Positions 30,636 through 40,071 of a stretch of DNA of 64,000 bases are shown one piece after another. How positions within the stretch are numbered: position 1 is the stretch's first letter; the number at the start of each line of letters is the position of its first letter. The translations under genes and the position numbers were made by a program. This DNA comes from an uncultured Christensenella sp. GTDB taxonomy: Bacteria; Bacillota; Clostridia; Christensenellales; Pumilibacteraceae. The DNA is taken from the NCBI GenBank assembly GCA_910577435.1, contig CAJTLV010000006.1:75442-139441 (forward strand), given 5' to 3'. Under the pieces are notes generated by a model. The model did no database searches. It was not told the DNA's origin and saw nothing but the letters and a program-made list of their open reading frames with translations.

Positions 30636-32084
30636 ATGTCGGTTGTGGATATTGTAATAATAGCGCTGGTGGTGTTGTTCGGCACGGTAGGCGTCATACG
30701 CGGCGTTCAAAAGTCGGCGCTGTCGTTCGGCGCATTTTTGGTGTCGTTCATACTGGCATTCTTCCTCGCGAAAGTCGTCGCAGAAGCGATGCTCGGTATC
30801 GTGGCGGTAAAGGACTTCGTTATAGGCACGGAAGGCTTTTCGCTGTATACGTGGCTCAACACGGTTATTCCCGAAAGCGCGGGTACGAGCGATTCGTTCC
30901 TCGATGTGAACTTCTTCAAGCCGATGCTCGACGTCGTGGAACAGTTCAGCGGACTTCAACCTGCATTCACCAAACATAACGCGCTCGCGATGTATGCCGC
31001 GTTCGTAATATTCTCGGCGATCTGCGGCGTGGGCATATACATTATAGCACGCCTGCTTATGTGCATAGTCACGATGATCGTCAAGGCGTTTATCGACAAG
31101 AAAAAATCGTGGCTCAACCGTTTGTTCGGATTTTTGATCGGCGTCGTTCGCGGCGTGGCGTGGGGATTTGTTATCACGCTCGTATTCAGTATGGTCGGCG
31201 GCGCGCCTCTGTCGTATGAAAAGGAAGGCGAGGTCGAACAGCCCAATTCGGCAATAGCGATAGTGAGAATGGCGGAAGGCGACGAGTTAGGCGACGGAGA
31301 CCAAACGCCCGACCAAACGCCCGATGAAACGCCCGATGAAACGCCCGACGGCGAAAACAGCGGATCGTCGAATGTCGATAAGGCTAAGGACGCGTTCAAG
31401 TGGCTCAACAACGAGTACGACAATTCGGTGCTGGGCAAATATTTCAATCAGTTCGCTTACACGGTGCGTAATAAACTGTTGTTGCCCGAACTCGATATGT
31501 TCTCGCGCATTGTCGACAAGTCGGGAATAATAATCGAAGAGGACGATAAAACTCCGTCTTACGAGCTTTCGGGCGACGCGCTCGATATTTACTGTATGTT
31601 GATGAACGTCAACTATATCGACGACGAGTACACCGTCGAAGACGGCAAGCTAGTGGTCGGCGACGGCGCGGCGGATAAGTTGTTGCGTCCGCAGGACTAT
31701 TCGCACACGGGTTTCTCCGACATAATGACTGCCGTAATGGATTACAACGTTGCGGCGGCGCAAAAGATAAAAGACGGCGTTATCGCGGGAGCGTTGCCCG
31801 AAGAGTTGGCGATATACAAATCGGTGGCAGTAACGATAGGCGAAAAATGGATGCAGTTTACTACGGGGCTTCGCAATTACGAGAACTACATCGCGGCACT
31901 GCGTCCGTCCGATATGGACATCGACGCCAAGATCGAGGCGAACGAAGATATGGCGGGTATGTATGAAGCTATCGCCGCCGCGCTCGCCGATGTGAAAGCG
32001 CAGTACGAGGAAGTGCGCGGTGCGCTCGGCGCGCTCGAACTTGCCGATAATCCGCCCGTATACAGACTGTCTATCGACGAGTAA
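30636..32084 (+). CDS. CvpA-family membrane protein with C-terminal extension
   Basis: 482 residues. The N-terminal ~200 residues are a CvpA domain with four membrane segments (about 4-24, 27-47, 117-147 and 165-187) and V-R-G-V-x-W/G near the last. CvpA is linked to colicin V production, purine regulation and envelope stress, with no settled activity. A linker of four 12-base DNA repeats (Asp-Q/E-Thr-Pro units) joins it to a ~230-residue soluble domain that is not recognised. CGGAGG precedes the ATG. Confidence 0.82.
   Translation: MSVVDIVIIALVVLFGTVGVIRGVQKSALSFGAFLVSFILAFFLAKVVAEAMLGIVAVKDFVIGTEGFSLYTWLNTVIPESAGTSDSFLDVNFFKPMLDVVEQFSGLQPAFTKHNALAMYAAFVIFSAICGVGIYIIARLLMCIVTMIVKAFIDKKKSWLNRLFGFLIGVVRGVAWGFVITLVFSMVGGAPLSYEKEGEVEQPNSAIAIVRMAEGDELGDGDQTPDQTPDETPDETPDGENSGSSNVDKAKDAFKWLNNEYDNSVLGKYFNQFAYTVRNKLLLPELDMFSRIVDKSGIIIEEDDKTPSYELSGDALDIYCMLMNVNYIDDEYTVEDGKLVVGDGAADKLLRPQDYSHTGFSDIMTAVMDYNVAAAQKIKDGVIAGALPEELAIYKSVAVTIGEKWMQFTTGLRNYENYIAALRPSDMDIDAKIEANEDMAGMYEAIAAALADVKAQYEEVRGALGALELADNPPVYRLSIDE
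31299..31346 (+). repeat. Four tandem 12-base units in the cvpA-like gene
   Basis: Two GACCAAACGCCC units then two GATGAAACGCCC units, encoding D-Q-T-P twice and D-E-T-P twice. Being in frame, copy-number change would only lengthen the linker between membrane and soluble domains. Confidence 0.9.
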
Positions 32085-32102
32085 ACATATGTATAATTAC
32101 CC

Positions 32103-32127
32103 AAAGGACGGCTCGGTCGTCCTTTTT
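32103..32127 (+). terminator. Terminator after the CvpA gene
   Basis: AAAGGACG, seven-base loop, CGTCCTTT and further T. Confidence 0.9.
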
Positions 32128-32232
32128 CATTGCAAAAATCCGATCGCGCTCGGACAATAATCGCGCGCGTACTCATAAATAGCGCAAACTCCGACATACA
32201 TTATACAGTATAATATTATCGGGATGTAGTGT

Positions 32233-33588
32233 ATGCGATACGAAAAGAAACTCATCATACTATCGGGCTACGGAAAGGGCGTAGTAATGGCGGAGCGGAG
32301 CGGACTGGGCGTAAAGTTCGCGTTGCGCACGTTCGGACTGCCGCGCCGCACAGATTACAAGGCGGGCATTGTAACGCCGACTACTGTCGCCGTGCGCGAT
32401 CTGCCGTCGTCCGCCGATCCCGCCGCAGTGTTCTTTCTGGAAGATATGGCATTGGACAAACTGCATTTTGCGGTGTTCGACGACGAGCTTTGTCTGTATG
32501 GTGCGACCTGCCCGAAGATGTGGGAATCGAACCTTATGGATCTTCTGCGCAAGGACGCCGCGCCGCCCAAGCCGACGGAACGGGTCCTTCCGGAACTTCC
32601 GCCCATTTCGGAACCGCCGAAATCGTTGCCGATGCCGGACGGAACGGGTATTCCGCAATCGCGGCTCGCGCTGTACGGCGACGAGGCGATAGCGAGCGAT
32701 AACTTCTATTCGACTGTCGATCTCGCGCCCGCGATGTCGCGCTTGGACAGATTTTTGGACGAACCGCGTATTCTTTCGCCCGATCTCGCGCCCGAAATCA
32801 AGCCTCATTCCGATGCTGTGACGCCGTCCGACTGTACATTGGAGACAACGGCGGCGACTGACGAATGCAAAGACCGAATAGACGACAAAACGGGCGCAAA
32901 AGGAGATGCGATGTCTGACTACGGGACGATCGATGACGGTATAATAAACGCCGCAGATGCGGAGCCGACCGCGCCGCACCGCGCCGAACAGATCGGAGAC
33001 GACGGCTTGGCGCACGTCGTAGGGTTCACGTCGCAAGCGGTTATCGGGCAGTCGTCGATCGCGGACGCGACAGACGCAAGCGAAGCGGCTGCGGTCGGAT
33101 ACGGGCAAGCCCCGCGCGAAAACGCCGACCGCGACGACAAGATAGCGCCCGTATCGGAAACTCCGTCCGAGCTTGCCGCCAAATGGTTGAGCGCGCGTTC
33201 AACTCGCTCGATCGTTCCGCCGAAAGAGATAAAAGTGCGCAAAGTCAAGTCTGCGGAAAAAGTTCGCCCGTTGCGCGAAGCCGCGTTCATCGAGCGTAAT
33301 TCCGACGACGTGGATAAACTGTTCTCGCTCGCTCCCAAAGACGACGAGCTGTCGGCACTGCTTCCCGACATAGAATGGGTAAAAGTGGCTTTCGACGGAC
33401 AGTCCGTATCCGTAGGTCGGAGCGGCAGATCGTTTTTGTGCTACGCCGTTTCGGGCGTATATGAAAAATGCGCGCCGATAGACGACGCGCAGTGGTTGCC
33501 GCTCGTCAAAACCGCGCCGACGGGCAAGGGGTATTGGCTCGTATTTCAGGATCTGGTCGGCGGCGGCATTATAAAACAGAGTCTTTGA
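32233..33588 (+). CDS. Protein of unknown function with long disordered centre
   Basis: 451 residues, not recognised. Residues 1-105 look like a compact beta-rich domain starting K-L-I-I-L-S-G-Y-G-K-G; residues ~105-345 are Pro/Ala/Asp/Glu-rich and probably disordered; residues ~370-451 form a second compact region ending Y-W-L-V-F-Q-D-L-V-G-G-G. No signal peptide or membrane segment. A TATAAT at 32209-32214 places the transcript start about 12 bases before the ATG, with no ribosome site. A short-stem terminator follows. Confidence 0.75.
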   Translation: MRYEKKLIILSGYGKGVVMAERSGLGVKFALRTFGLPRRTDYKAGIVTPTTVAVRDLPSSADPAAVFFLEDMALDKLHFAVFDDELCLYGATCPKMWESNLMDLLRKDAAPPKPTERVLPELPPISEPPKSLPMPDGTGIPQSRLALYGDEAIASDNFYSTVDLAPAMSRLDRFLDEPRILSPDLAPEIKPHSDAVTPSDCTLETTAATDECKDRIDDKTGAKGDAMSDYGTIDDGIINAADAEPTAPHRAEQIGDDGLAHVVGFTSQAVIGQSSIADATDASEAAAVGYGQAPRENADRDDKIAPVSETPSELAAKWLSARSTRSIVPPKEIKVRKVKSAEKVRPLREAAFIERNSDDVDKLFSLAPKDDELSALLPDIEWVKVAFDGQSVSVGRSGRSFLCYAVSGVYEKCAPIDDAQWLPLVKTAPTGKGYWLVFQDLVGGGIIKQSL

Positions 33589-33685
33589 CGTAAAAGTCGA
33601 TTATAATATATAAACATAATTACAGCACCGCCGAAAACGTCGATATGACCGTTCGTTACGGAATATCGAGATAAATACAAAATTC

Positions 33686-33705
33686 CGCCGAAAGGGGCGT
33701 TTTTT
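33686..33705 (+). terminator. Short-stem terminator
   Basis: CGCC, loop GAAAGG, GGCG, then six T. The stem is only four pairs. The rest of the gap 33589-33747 shows no gene. Confidence 0.6.
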
Positions 33706-33747
33706 CAATTTATTGAACGCGCCGACGGAGAAAACGCATAAATTTAC

Positions 33748-33776
33748 TTGCTATTTGCTTTTCATATTGTTATAAT
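33748..33776 (+). promoter_or_regulatory. Promoter giving a leaderless mRNA (GH2-fold gene)
   Basis: TTGCTA (33748-33753), 17 bases, TATAAT (33771-33776). Six bases then ATG at 33783, so the A of ATG is the predicted +1. Confidence 0.8.
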
Positions 33777-33782
33777 GACATT

Positions 33783-36005
33783 ATGAAAATTACGGACTTG
33801 AACGCTAATTGGAATATAGCCGTCGGGGACACTGCGCATTTTCGCGATTTGCCGTTCGACGTTATAAAATCCGCCGTCGATTTTATCGATATAGAGGAGC
33901 ATATCGTGCCCACGCAGGCGACGTTTGTCAAGACGTTGCCGTCTGTGCGTGCGAACAAAGCGCTCGTCGTTTTTCGCGGTACTTGCGGTTACGGCGACGT
34001 ATTTCTTAACGATGAACTCATCGGAGCGGTCAGGTCTTATGCGCCTTGCGTTTTCGACATTACGGACAAGCTCTCCGGCACTCATAATACTTTGCGCGTC
34101 GAGTTGACGTCCGTACCCGAAATGAGCAAGCAGTATATCGGTATGGGCATAGCGGGCGGTGCGGAGCTTGTGACCTTTTCATCTCTCGATTTCGAATACA
34201 ATTCGCTTTTCGTCAAGACTAATGCGTCGGGCGGCAGGGTATATGCCGACACGCAGGTCACTGTACGAAACGACGGCGACGCGGCTAAGTTCGTACTGGA
34301 ATGCGCCGCGACAAATGCGCGCGGCAAGCGTTGCGGCAAGAAACAGCGCAAAATATTTATGCGTGCGCACACCGTGAAAACATTCACCGTTCGCGTGCGT
34401 CTGACTAAGACATACGAATGGACTACGTCCGATCCGTATATGTACCGTATGACGGCGCGCATACTTTCCGAAAACGGCGAGAGCGAGTGTGCGTCGCGCT
34501 TCGGCATAGTGAATCGTGCGCTCAATGCCTTGCGCGGACTTTATCTCAATAATAAAAACACTTTGCTCTTCGGCGCATACGTCCCTCGCGCCGACGGCGT
34601 ACTCGGCGGCGTATCGCTGTATTCGAGCGAAAAGCGTCGCTTCGGCGCGTTGAAAGCGCTCGGTTATAACGCGGTGCATTTTGTGGAATGCCCTACCGAA
34701 GCGGCGCTTGACGCGCTCGACGATCTCGGTATGTACGCATATGTAGATCTGTTCGATTGTCTCATAGAGGGCAAATCTCCGCTCGACGGACATATGTTCT
34801 TCGACGGCGGGGAACGGGCGGCGGAGATCGCCGTCTGCGCACTGCGCAACCATCCGTCGGTCGCGCTGTACGGTATTGCGGACAACGTAGTCGAATGCTA
34901 CAACCGACACGGCGGACATACGGTCATCGCGCGTCTTGCGGAGACGGTCAAGCGCGCCGACGGCACCCGACCCGTAACCGTGTCCGCGTCCGAGTTCGTT
35001 CCGACCGCTAAAGAATTGGAAGCCGTCGGTATAAAAAGGCATATGGATACTCCCGCCGCCGCGATCAATGCGGGGCGCGAAAAAGATATGTTCGAGGAAC
35101 TTACTGCGGGCGCGTTCGAATCGGTCGACGTGTGCGGGTTTAATTACCTGTATCCGCTGTACGAGACCGAACGGCTAAAACGCAACAGGCTCATAGTCGG
35201 CAGTCGCACGTCTAACGACCGCGCTTTCGACAGTCTCGACGAAACGGAAAAGAACAACCGCGTCATAGGCGATTTCAATGAATGCGGAATAGATTATCCG
35301 CTGTCCGACGGCGGTACGGCAACGGGCGGAGATCTCGACATTCTGCTCGACGAGAAGCCGCAGGCGGCGTACAAGCGCATACTGCTCGGCGCGCGCAATG
35401 TGGCTTACATCACCGTTCTCGATCCCGTGACCGAAGAACCGACGCATATGTGGAACTGGCCGCGTCATCTCGGTCAGAGCGTGTCGGTAAGGGTGTACAC
35501 TTCGGGCGACGTAGTGGCGCTGTATCTCGACGGCAGACTTATCGGCAGGAAACTCGCGGGCAAGGTCAACAGGCACATAGCGGCGTTCGAAACGGAGTAT
35601 TATCCCGGCACGCTTCAAGCGGTGTGCTATTTCAAGGGCGTTGAATGCGCTCGGACGACGTTGCGGTCGGCGGGTTCGCCCAAAGTCATCAAACTGGACG
35701 CATACGAAAAGAACCTCAGCTTATCGCGCGGCGACGTCGGGTTTGTTCATATCGACGTGTGCGATCGCGACGGCAATCTCGTTCCTTACGCAATGCGTCA
35801 GCTGGGCGTGCAGGCTACGGGCGCTCAGCTTGTAGGCTTCGTGAACGCCGATCCCGAACTCAGAAAGAATTCGTTTGACAGCTGTCCCGCTTACGGCGGA
35901 CGTGCCATAGCCGTTATAAGACCCGATGCGGTCGGCAAGGCTGTTGTCAAGATAACGGGCGACGGACTGCTTTCGTCCAAGATAACATTCAAAGTCAAGG
36001 ACTGA
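33783..36005 (+). CDS. Glycoside hydrolase family 2-fold protein lacking both catalytic glutamates
   Basis: 740 residues. Layout follows GH2 beta-galactosidases with a DUF4982 region: sugar-binding jelly-roll (~1-140), Ig-like domain (~150-245), TIM barrel (~250-540), and a C-terminal part starting M-W-N-W-P-R-H (~556). At the acid/base position, where active members read W-S-x-G-N-E-V, this protein has Y-G-I-A-D-N-V (N368). At the nucleophile position, normally G-S/T-E-T, it has G-S-R-T (R475). No signal peptide, so cytoplasmic. It may be a binding protein or an inactive relic; the frame is intact over 740 codons. Predicted leaderless. Confidence 0.8.
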   Translation: MKITDLNANWNIAVGDTAHFRDLPFDVIKSAVDFIDIEEHIVPTQATFVKTLPSVRANKALVVFRGTCGYGDVFLNDELIGAVRSYAPCVFDITDKLSGTHNTLRVELTSVPEMSKQYIGMGIAGGAELVTFSSLDFEYNSLFVKTNASGGRVYADTQVTVRNDGDAAKFVLECAATNARGKRCGKKQRKIFMRAHTVKTFTVRVRLTKTYEWTTSDPYMYRMTARILSENGESECASRFGIVNRALNALRGLYLNNKNTLLFGAYVPRADGVLGGVSLYSSEKRRFGALKALGYNAVHFVECPTEAALDALDDLGMYAYVDLFDCLIEGKSPLDGHMFFDGGERAAEIAVCALRNHPSVALYGIADNVVECYNRHGGHTVIARLAETVKRADGTRPVTVSASEFVPTAKELEAVGIKRHMDTPAAAINAGREKDMFEELTAGAFESVDVCGFNYLYPLYETERLKRNRLIVGSRTSNDRAFDSLDETEKNNRVIGDFNECGIDYPLSDGGTATGGDLDILLDEKPQAAYKRILLGARNVAYITVLDPVTEEPTHMWNWPRHLGQSVSVRVYTSGDVVALYLDGRLIGRKLAGKVNRHIAAFETEYYPGTLQAVCYFKGVECARTTLRSAGSPKVIKLDAYEKNLSLSRGDVGFVHIDVCDRDGNLVPYAMRQLGVQATGAQLVGFVNADPELRKNSFDSCPAYGGRAIAVIRPDAVGKAVVKITGDGLLSSKITFKVKD

Positions 36006-36082
36006 CGGGTTAAAAGATCGCGGACGGGCAATAATTCGAATGCGGTACAAATTCAAAAAACTTCGAGAGGCAATACACGGAA

Positions 36083-37663
36083 ATGAAAAAGAGATATAAA
36101 GCGATATTCGCAGTTGCGGCGGCAATGCTCGCAAGCGCGTCGGTCATAGGTTGTGCGGGCGACAATTATAAGTCGGTCAAGTTCGCTCCGCAAGACACGT
36201 CGTACTCGGTTACCAGTCAGGGCGGGAGTACCGTCGCTTACGGTAATTACATTTACTTTATAAACGGTACGCGCGGCTACGACGATCCGAACGGCGACGC
36301 GAATAATTGGAGCGAGGTGGTAAAAGGCGGGCTGTACCGCGCCGAGTTGAACGGCACCGTCAAAGAATTTGACGGCTACAACTCTTTCACGCCCGTTCGC
36401 GACGCCGAATCGGGACTCGAATTCAAATTCACCGAAAGCAAGGATTATTTCGACAACGATATAAACGTCGTCGACGTTACGGCGATAGCGCCCAAAACGG
36501 TGGGCGTAACCGGCGATCCCGCAAACAATCGCGGCGGTATATTCATTTACGACAACTATGTGTATTTTGCGTCGCCTAACAATCTGAAAAACTCTGCGGG
36601 TGCCGTGCAGACTACGCGCACCGACTTTTTTATGATGCCGTTGAACGGCGGCAAGCCGAGCAAGATATATACTACTTCGGAGGGCGTCGATACGTCGTCC
36701 GCCGAATATGCATTCTATAAGTTCGGCGGGACGACTTATCTCATAGTCAACGAGGGCGGCACGGTCGTGTCCGTCAAGATAGATACGAAAAAGGCTAAGG
36801 CGGACGAGACGCTCAAATTCGAAGTGAATGCGACGGGAGTGTATTTCCCAGTGCGCGACACTTATTACACAGGCATAGACAACAATACGGTCGAGGACTT
36901 TATATATTATACGCGCGCCGTGAGCGATAAGGAAAACGATCTGCGCGCGGGAACGGTAATCGAAGCTATGCGTCCCGACGGCAGTGAGAATTTTACGGCG
37001 GTTATGGACAGCTACGACGCGTCGATAGAGAGCGTTCGCGACGGTGTGCTTTTTTACAGATCGAAGAACAGTTTGGGCAATGACGTAATTCGTTACGACA
37101 ATTTGCACGACTCGCTCGTTGAGTTTTCTCCGACTTACAGAGCGGCGCACGAAAACGATACGAGCAATATTGCGGGCGACCTGTACACGTTGGACAGCTC
37201 TATTACCGCGACTTATGCGTTCCGTCCCGATACGCAGTCGAACGAGGTCTATCTGATCGGTATGACGAGTTCCGGCATCAATCTTTACAAGTCGGACAAC
37301 ACGCACGAGCGGCTTTGCTCGACGACGGGAACTATCAAGTTTGTAGACGGAAACTATCTTTATATAGCCGGCTCGAACTCCGATCTGTACCGCGTACCGA
37401 TCTGGGAGAATATGGACGGGTTCGGCGAGAGCGTATTGCTCGCAGAGGGCATCGCGGCTACGGGCGTAAACTGCGACTATGCGGCGGGTTACCTGACATA
37501 TTATGCGGAAGTTGACGAGTGGGCGAGTGACTATACGTTCTTCTATAAGATCGACGGGTACGAGGGCGCGGAACCTCAGTTCGTAGGTCAGCGGTCGAGC
37601 GCCGATATTCCCACCGAAGAACAGATAGAGGAAAAGCTCAAAGGCAGTAGCGACGAAGAATAG
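36083..37663 (+). CDS. Predicted lipoprotein with beta-propeller-like repeats
   Basis: 526 residues. Signal peptide with lipobox V-I-G-C places the lipid on Cys24. The mature part shows repeating units with N-Y-x-Y-F and G-x-L-Y-x-x-x-L-N-G patterns (for example near 54-60, 84-90 and 155-162) like DUF5050-type propellers found on clostridial surface proteins. Extracellular, membrane-tethered. The C-terminus is acidic. GAGAGG precedes the ATG at 14 bases. Followed by a strong terminator. Confidence 0.78.
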   Translation: MKKRYKAIFAVAAAMLASASVIGCAGDNYKSVKFAPQDTSYSVTSQGGSTVAYGNYIYFINGTRGYDDPNGDANNWSEVVKGGLYRAELNGTVKEFDGYNSFTPVRDAESGLEFKFTESKDYFDNDINVVDVTAIAPKTVGVTGDPANNRGGIFIYDNYVYFASPNNLKNSAGAVQTTRTDFFMMPLNGGKPSKIYTTSEGVDTSSAEYAFYKFGGTTYLIVNEGGTVVSVKIDTKKAKADETLKFEVNATGVYFPVRDTYYTGIDNNTVEDFIYYTRAVSDKENDLRAGTVIEAMRPDGSENFTAVMDSYDASIESVRDGVLFYRSKNSLGNDVIRYDNLHDSLVEFSPTYRAAHENDTSNIAGDLYTLDSSITATYAFRPDTQSNEVYLIGMTSSGINLYKSDNTHERLCSTTGTIKFVDGNYLYIAGSNSDLYRVPIWENMDGFGESVLLAEGIAATGVNCDYAAGYLTYYAEVDEWASDYTFFYKIDGYEGAEPQFVGQRSSADIPTEEQIEEKLKGSSDEE

Positions 37664-37673
37664 ATTAAAAGCA

Positions 37674-37697
37674 AAAGCGCTCGTGAGAGCGCTTTTT
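37674..37697 (+). terminator. Terminator after the propeller lipoprotein
   Basis: AAAGCGCTC, GTGA loop, GAGCGCTTT and further T. Confidence 0.92.
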
Positions 37698-37771
37698 CGA
37701 TGCGGTTTTCGTGTCGCGCATAAAATCGGTTGCGCGATCTTTTATCTGTATGCCGTTCCGCCGTTCGATCT

Positions 37772-39259
37772 TTAATACAGCGTCGACGCTTTTTTGACGA
37801 TGCTCAAAAACTCGGCTTTGAACGGATCGCCGCCGTTCGCCGTGCAGTCGAGCTGTTCGAGCCGTCGGATAACGGAGGATAGCGACGCGTTTTCGGCATA
37901 TTGAGATTGGCGCAACACCAGCCCGAACTCGGTCACACAGCTTATGAACACGCCGTCTTCGCCGAGCGGTTTTTCGCCGTCGGCGACCGTCACGGTAAGG
38001 CTTACCGATTCGGATTCGTCGGTGTCTGGGAGTTTGTATCGTACTTCGGCAGTCGCGACGTTGCCGACGTCCGATTTAAGTTCTATTTCGTAAACTGCGG
38101 TCACGGTGTGCCCCGAACCGATTTCGCCCGCGTCGGTTTTTTCGTCTTCGAATTCCTCTTGCGTGAGCATTTTACTTTCGTAGCCGATTAGCCTGTATTT
38201 TTCTACTGTTTCGTCGTTGAAGGTCACGCCTATCTTTGCGTCCTTTGCCACGACGTTGAACGTTCCGTCAAGCTCTTCCACAAGCACTTTGCGCGCTTCG
38301 TTGACGCTGTCGAGGTAAGCGTAATTGCCGTTGCCCTTTTCGGCGAGCGTTTTCATTGTGACGTCGTTGGTGTTGTGCATACCTACGCCCAACACCGACA
38401 GATAAATGCCGCTTTCGCGCTTTTCGGATATTAGCTCGATAAGTTCTTTCTTATTGCGCGCGCCCACGTTGAAATCGCCGTCCGTAGCGAGTATCACGCG
38501 GTTGTTCGCGTCCGACGAGTAATACTTTTGCGCTAAGGCATATGCCTTCGTTATGCCGCCCTGACCGTTTGTCGATCCTTTCGCTTCGAGGTCCTGAATG
38601 ACGTTCGCTATTTTGGTTTTGTGCGCGCCCGATTCGCCGTCCAGCGCGACGCGGCTGTCGCCTGCATACGTGACTACGGACACCGTATCGTCGTCGCTCA
38701 GCGTTTCGACAAGCATAGAGAACGACTGTTGAATAAGTCCCAGCCTGTCGTCGCCGTACATCGATCCCGACGTGTCTATGAGGAACACTATATTGTTCCT
38801 TTTCGTGCCGAATTCGATCTCTTCCGCCGCTATGCCGACGGTCATCAGTTTATGTTCTTCGTTCCACGCGCACGGCATAATATTGCCGGTGAGCGCAAGC
38901 GCGCCGTCGGTGGGACGTGCGTAGTCGTAATCGAAATAGTTTATATATTCTTCGATGCGGACGGAGTTTTTGTCCACTTTGCGACCCTCTTCGGTTATTC
39001 GGCGCATAAGCGAATACGACGCGGTGTTTCGGTCGAGCGAGAAGTATGAATCGGGTTGTTCTGCGGCGCTTATGAAACCGCGCTCGACTATATCTTCGTA
39101 TACGTAGTTTTCGAGTGTGACGTCAATAATCAGGTCGGGTGAGTAACCACCCGATATTCCGCTCCAACCGTTTGCCGAGCAGGCACAGAGGGGGAGAAGC
39201 AGCGCCGTAGCCGAAACCGCCGCTATAACCGACTTGACGCCGTTTGTCTGTTTATTCAT
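37772..39259 (-). CDS. YfbK-like von Willebrand factor A lipoprotein
   Basis: 495 residues. Lipobox L-C-A-C gives a lipidated Cys27. Residues ~40-135 match the N-terminal region of YfbK-like proteins (Y-S-x-x-R-x-x-x-E-E-x-x-N-Y-F-x-Y-x-Y-x-x-P). The VWA domain carries an intact MIDAS D-T-S-G-S at 162-166 plus T and D-G-D-F-N-V-G downstream. The C-terminal ~150 residues are the beta-rich DUF3520-type part. It is the last gene of the sigma/anti-sigma operon, so it may be a target of that sigma factor or part of its sensing. Confidence 0.9.
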   Translation of the reverse strand: MNKQTNGVKSVIAAVSATALLLPLCACSANGWSGISGGYSPDLIIDVTLENYVYEDIVERGFISAAEQPDSYFSLDRNTASYSLMRRITEEGRKVDKNSVRIEEYINYFDYDYARPTDGALALTGNIMPCAWNEEHKLMTVGIAAEEIEFGTKRNNIVFLIDTSGSMYGDDRLGLIQQSFSMLVETLSDDDTVSVVTYAGDSRVALDGESGAHKTKIANVIQDLEAKGSTNGQGGITKAYALAQKYYSSDANNRVILATDGDFNVGARNKKELIELISEKRESGIYLSVLGVGMHNTNDVTMKTLAEKGNGNYAYLDSVNEARKVLVEELDGTFNVVAKDAKIGVTFNDETVEKYRLIGYESKMLTQEEFEDEKTDAGEIGSGHTVTAVYEIELKSDVGNVATAEVRYKLPDTDESESVSLTVTVADGEKPLGEDGVFISCVTEFGLVLRQSQYAENASLSSVIRRLEQLDCTANGGDPFKAEFLSIVKKASTLY

Positions 39260-39277
39260 AACTGCCTCCCGTTTGCG

Positions 39278-39298
39278 ATTGTTTACCTATAAAACAAT
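39278..39298. promoter_or_regulatory. 7-base inverted repeat ahead of the VWA lipoprotein gene
   Basis: ATTGTTT and AAACAAT around a seven-base centre, in the 110-base gap between the anti-sigma and VWA genes and about 20 bases upstream of the VWA start on the minus strand. GGGAGG follows it. Could be an operator or an mRNA stem controlling the third gene separately. Confidence 0.45.
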
Positions 39299-39369
39299 TC
39301 GCGGTGCCGTTTTGTCCCGTAGTATGAGAAAAAAATCGGGAAATAAATTTAACCTGCCGTAGACAATAT

Positions 39370-40059
39370 TCAGCGTAAAATATCCGCAACGACGTTGTAA
39401 GCGTTTTCGTCGTTGCCCATTGTCGTCACGTAATAATGCGTCGTAGCCGTGCCGAGATAGGTTTGCGAAATATACTCGCCGTCGATATAAGTGCGAACGA
39501 CGGCGGGGCGGTTGTTTTCCGCGATAATATCGGCAAACGTTTCGCCTAGATCGGTTCTTCGGTATTCGGCTTTTTCCGCGATCATTCCGACCTGCGTCGT
39601 TCCGTACTCCGTTTCGATGCCCAACGATCCGCGAACGTAAACAAACTCGCCGCTGTTTTTGAGATAGCAGGCATAATAGTTTTCGGCAAAGACGTTATAA
39701 CGATCTTCGATTGCGGAAATATCGAAATACTCGGATGCCTCGTCGCGCGATACCGCTACCGCGCGCACGTCGCGAATGTCGTATTGCGTAGCGTAAACAG
39801 TCGGCGGTGCGGAGCTGTCGTTGCCTGATCCGTTCGAGATGCGCAATGCCGCGCCTACGGCAAAGATGCCGACGGCAACAGACGCGGCAGCGCCGACAAT
39901 GCTTGCGAAACTTATGACGGCTATGCGTTTTCCGCGCGCACCGTCGCGGCGCGCGCTTATACGCTCTCGCGCCTTGCGCGCCAGATCGGGTCTCGATTCG
40001 AGTCCGTCCGCAAAATCATCGAACAGCCGCTCTATGTCTTTGTCTTGTTCGTCCATCAT
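39370..40059 (-). CDS. Probable anti-sigma factor (membrane protein)
   Basis: 229 residues. A ~45-residue charged cytoplasmic N-terminus, one membrane segment (about 46-74) and a ~150-residue extracellular domain with no recognised family. Single-pass topology and position 12 bases downstream of an ECF-type sigma gene are those of anti-sigma factors, which hold the sigma factor at the membrane until a signal is received. No zinc-binding H-x-x-x-C-x-x-C motif is seen. Assignment is by context. Confidence 0.7.
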   Translation of the reverse strand: MMDEQDKDIERLFDDFADGLESRPDLARKARERISARRDGARGKRIAVISFASIVGAAASVAVGIFAVGAALRISNGSGNDSSAPPTVYATQYDIRDVRAVAVSRDEASEYFDISAIEDRYNVFAENYYACYLKNSGEFVYVRGSLGIETEYGTTQVGMIAEKAEYRRTDLGETFADIIAENNRPAVVRTYIDGEYISQTYLGTATTHYYVTTMGNDENAYNVVADILR

Positions 40060-40071
40060 TGATATAACCGT

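Noticed and set aside
30531..30977. N-terminal extension of the YyaC frame
   Set aside because: The extra 149 codons overlap the start of the cvpA-like gene, show no homology and precede the ATG that fits the family length.
31290..31350. CRISPR-like repeat array
   Set aside because: Units are 12 bases, contiguous, in frame and without spacers; it is a coding linker. No CRISPR array was found anywhere in the window.
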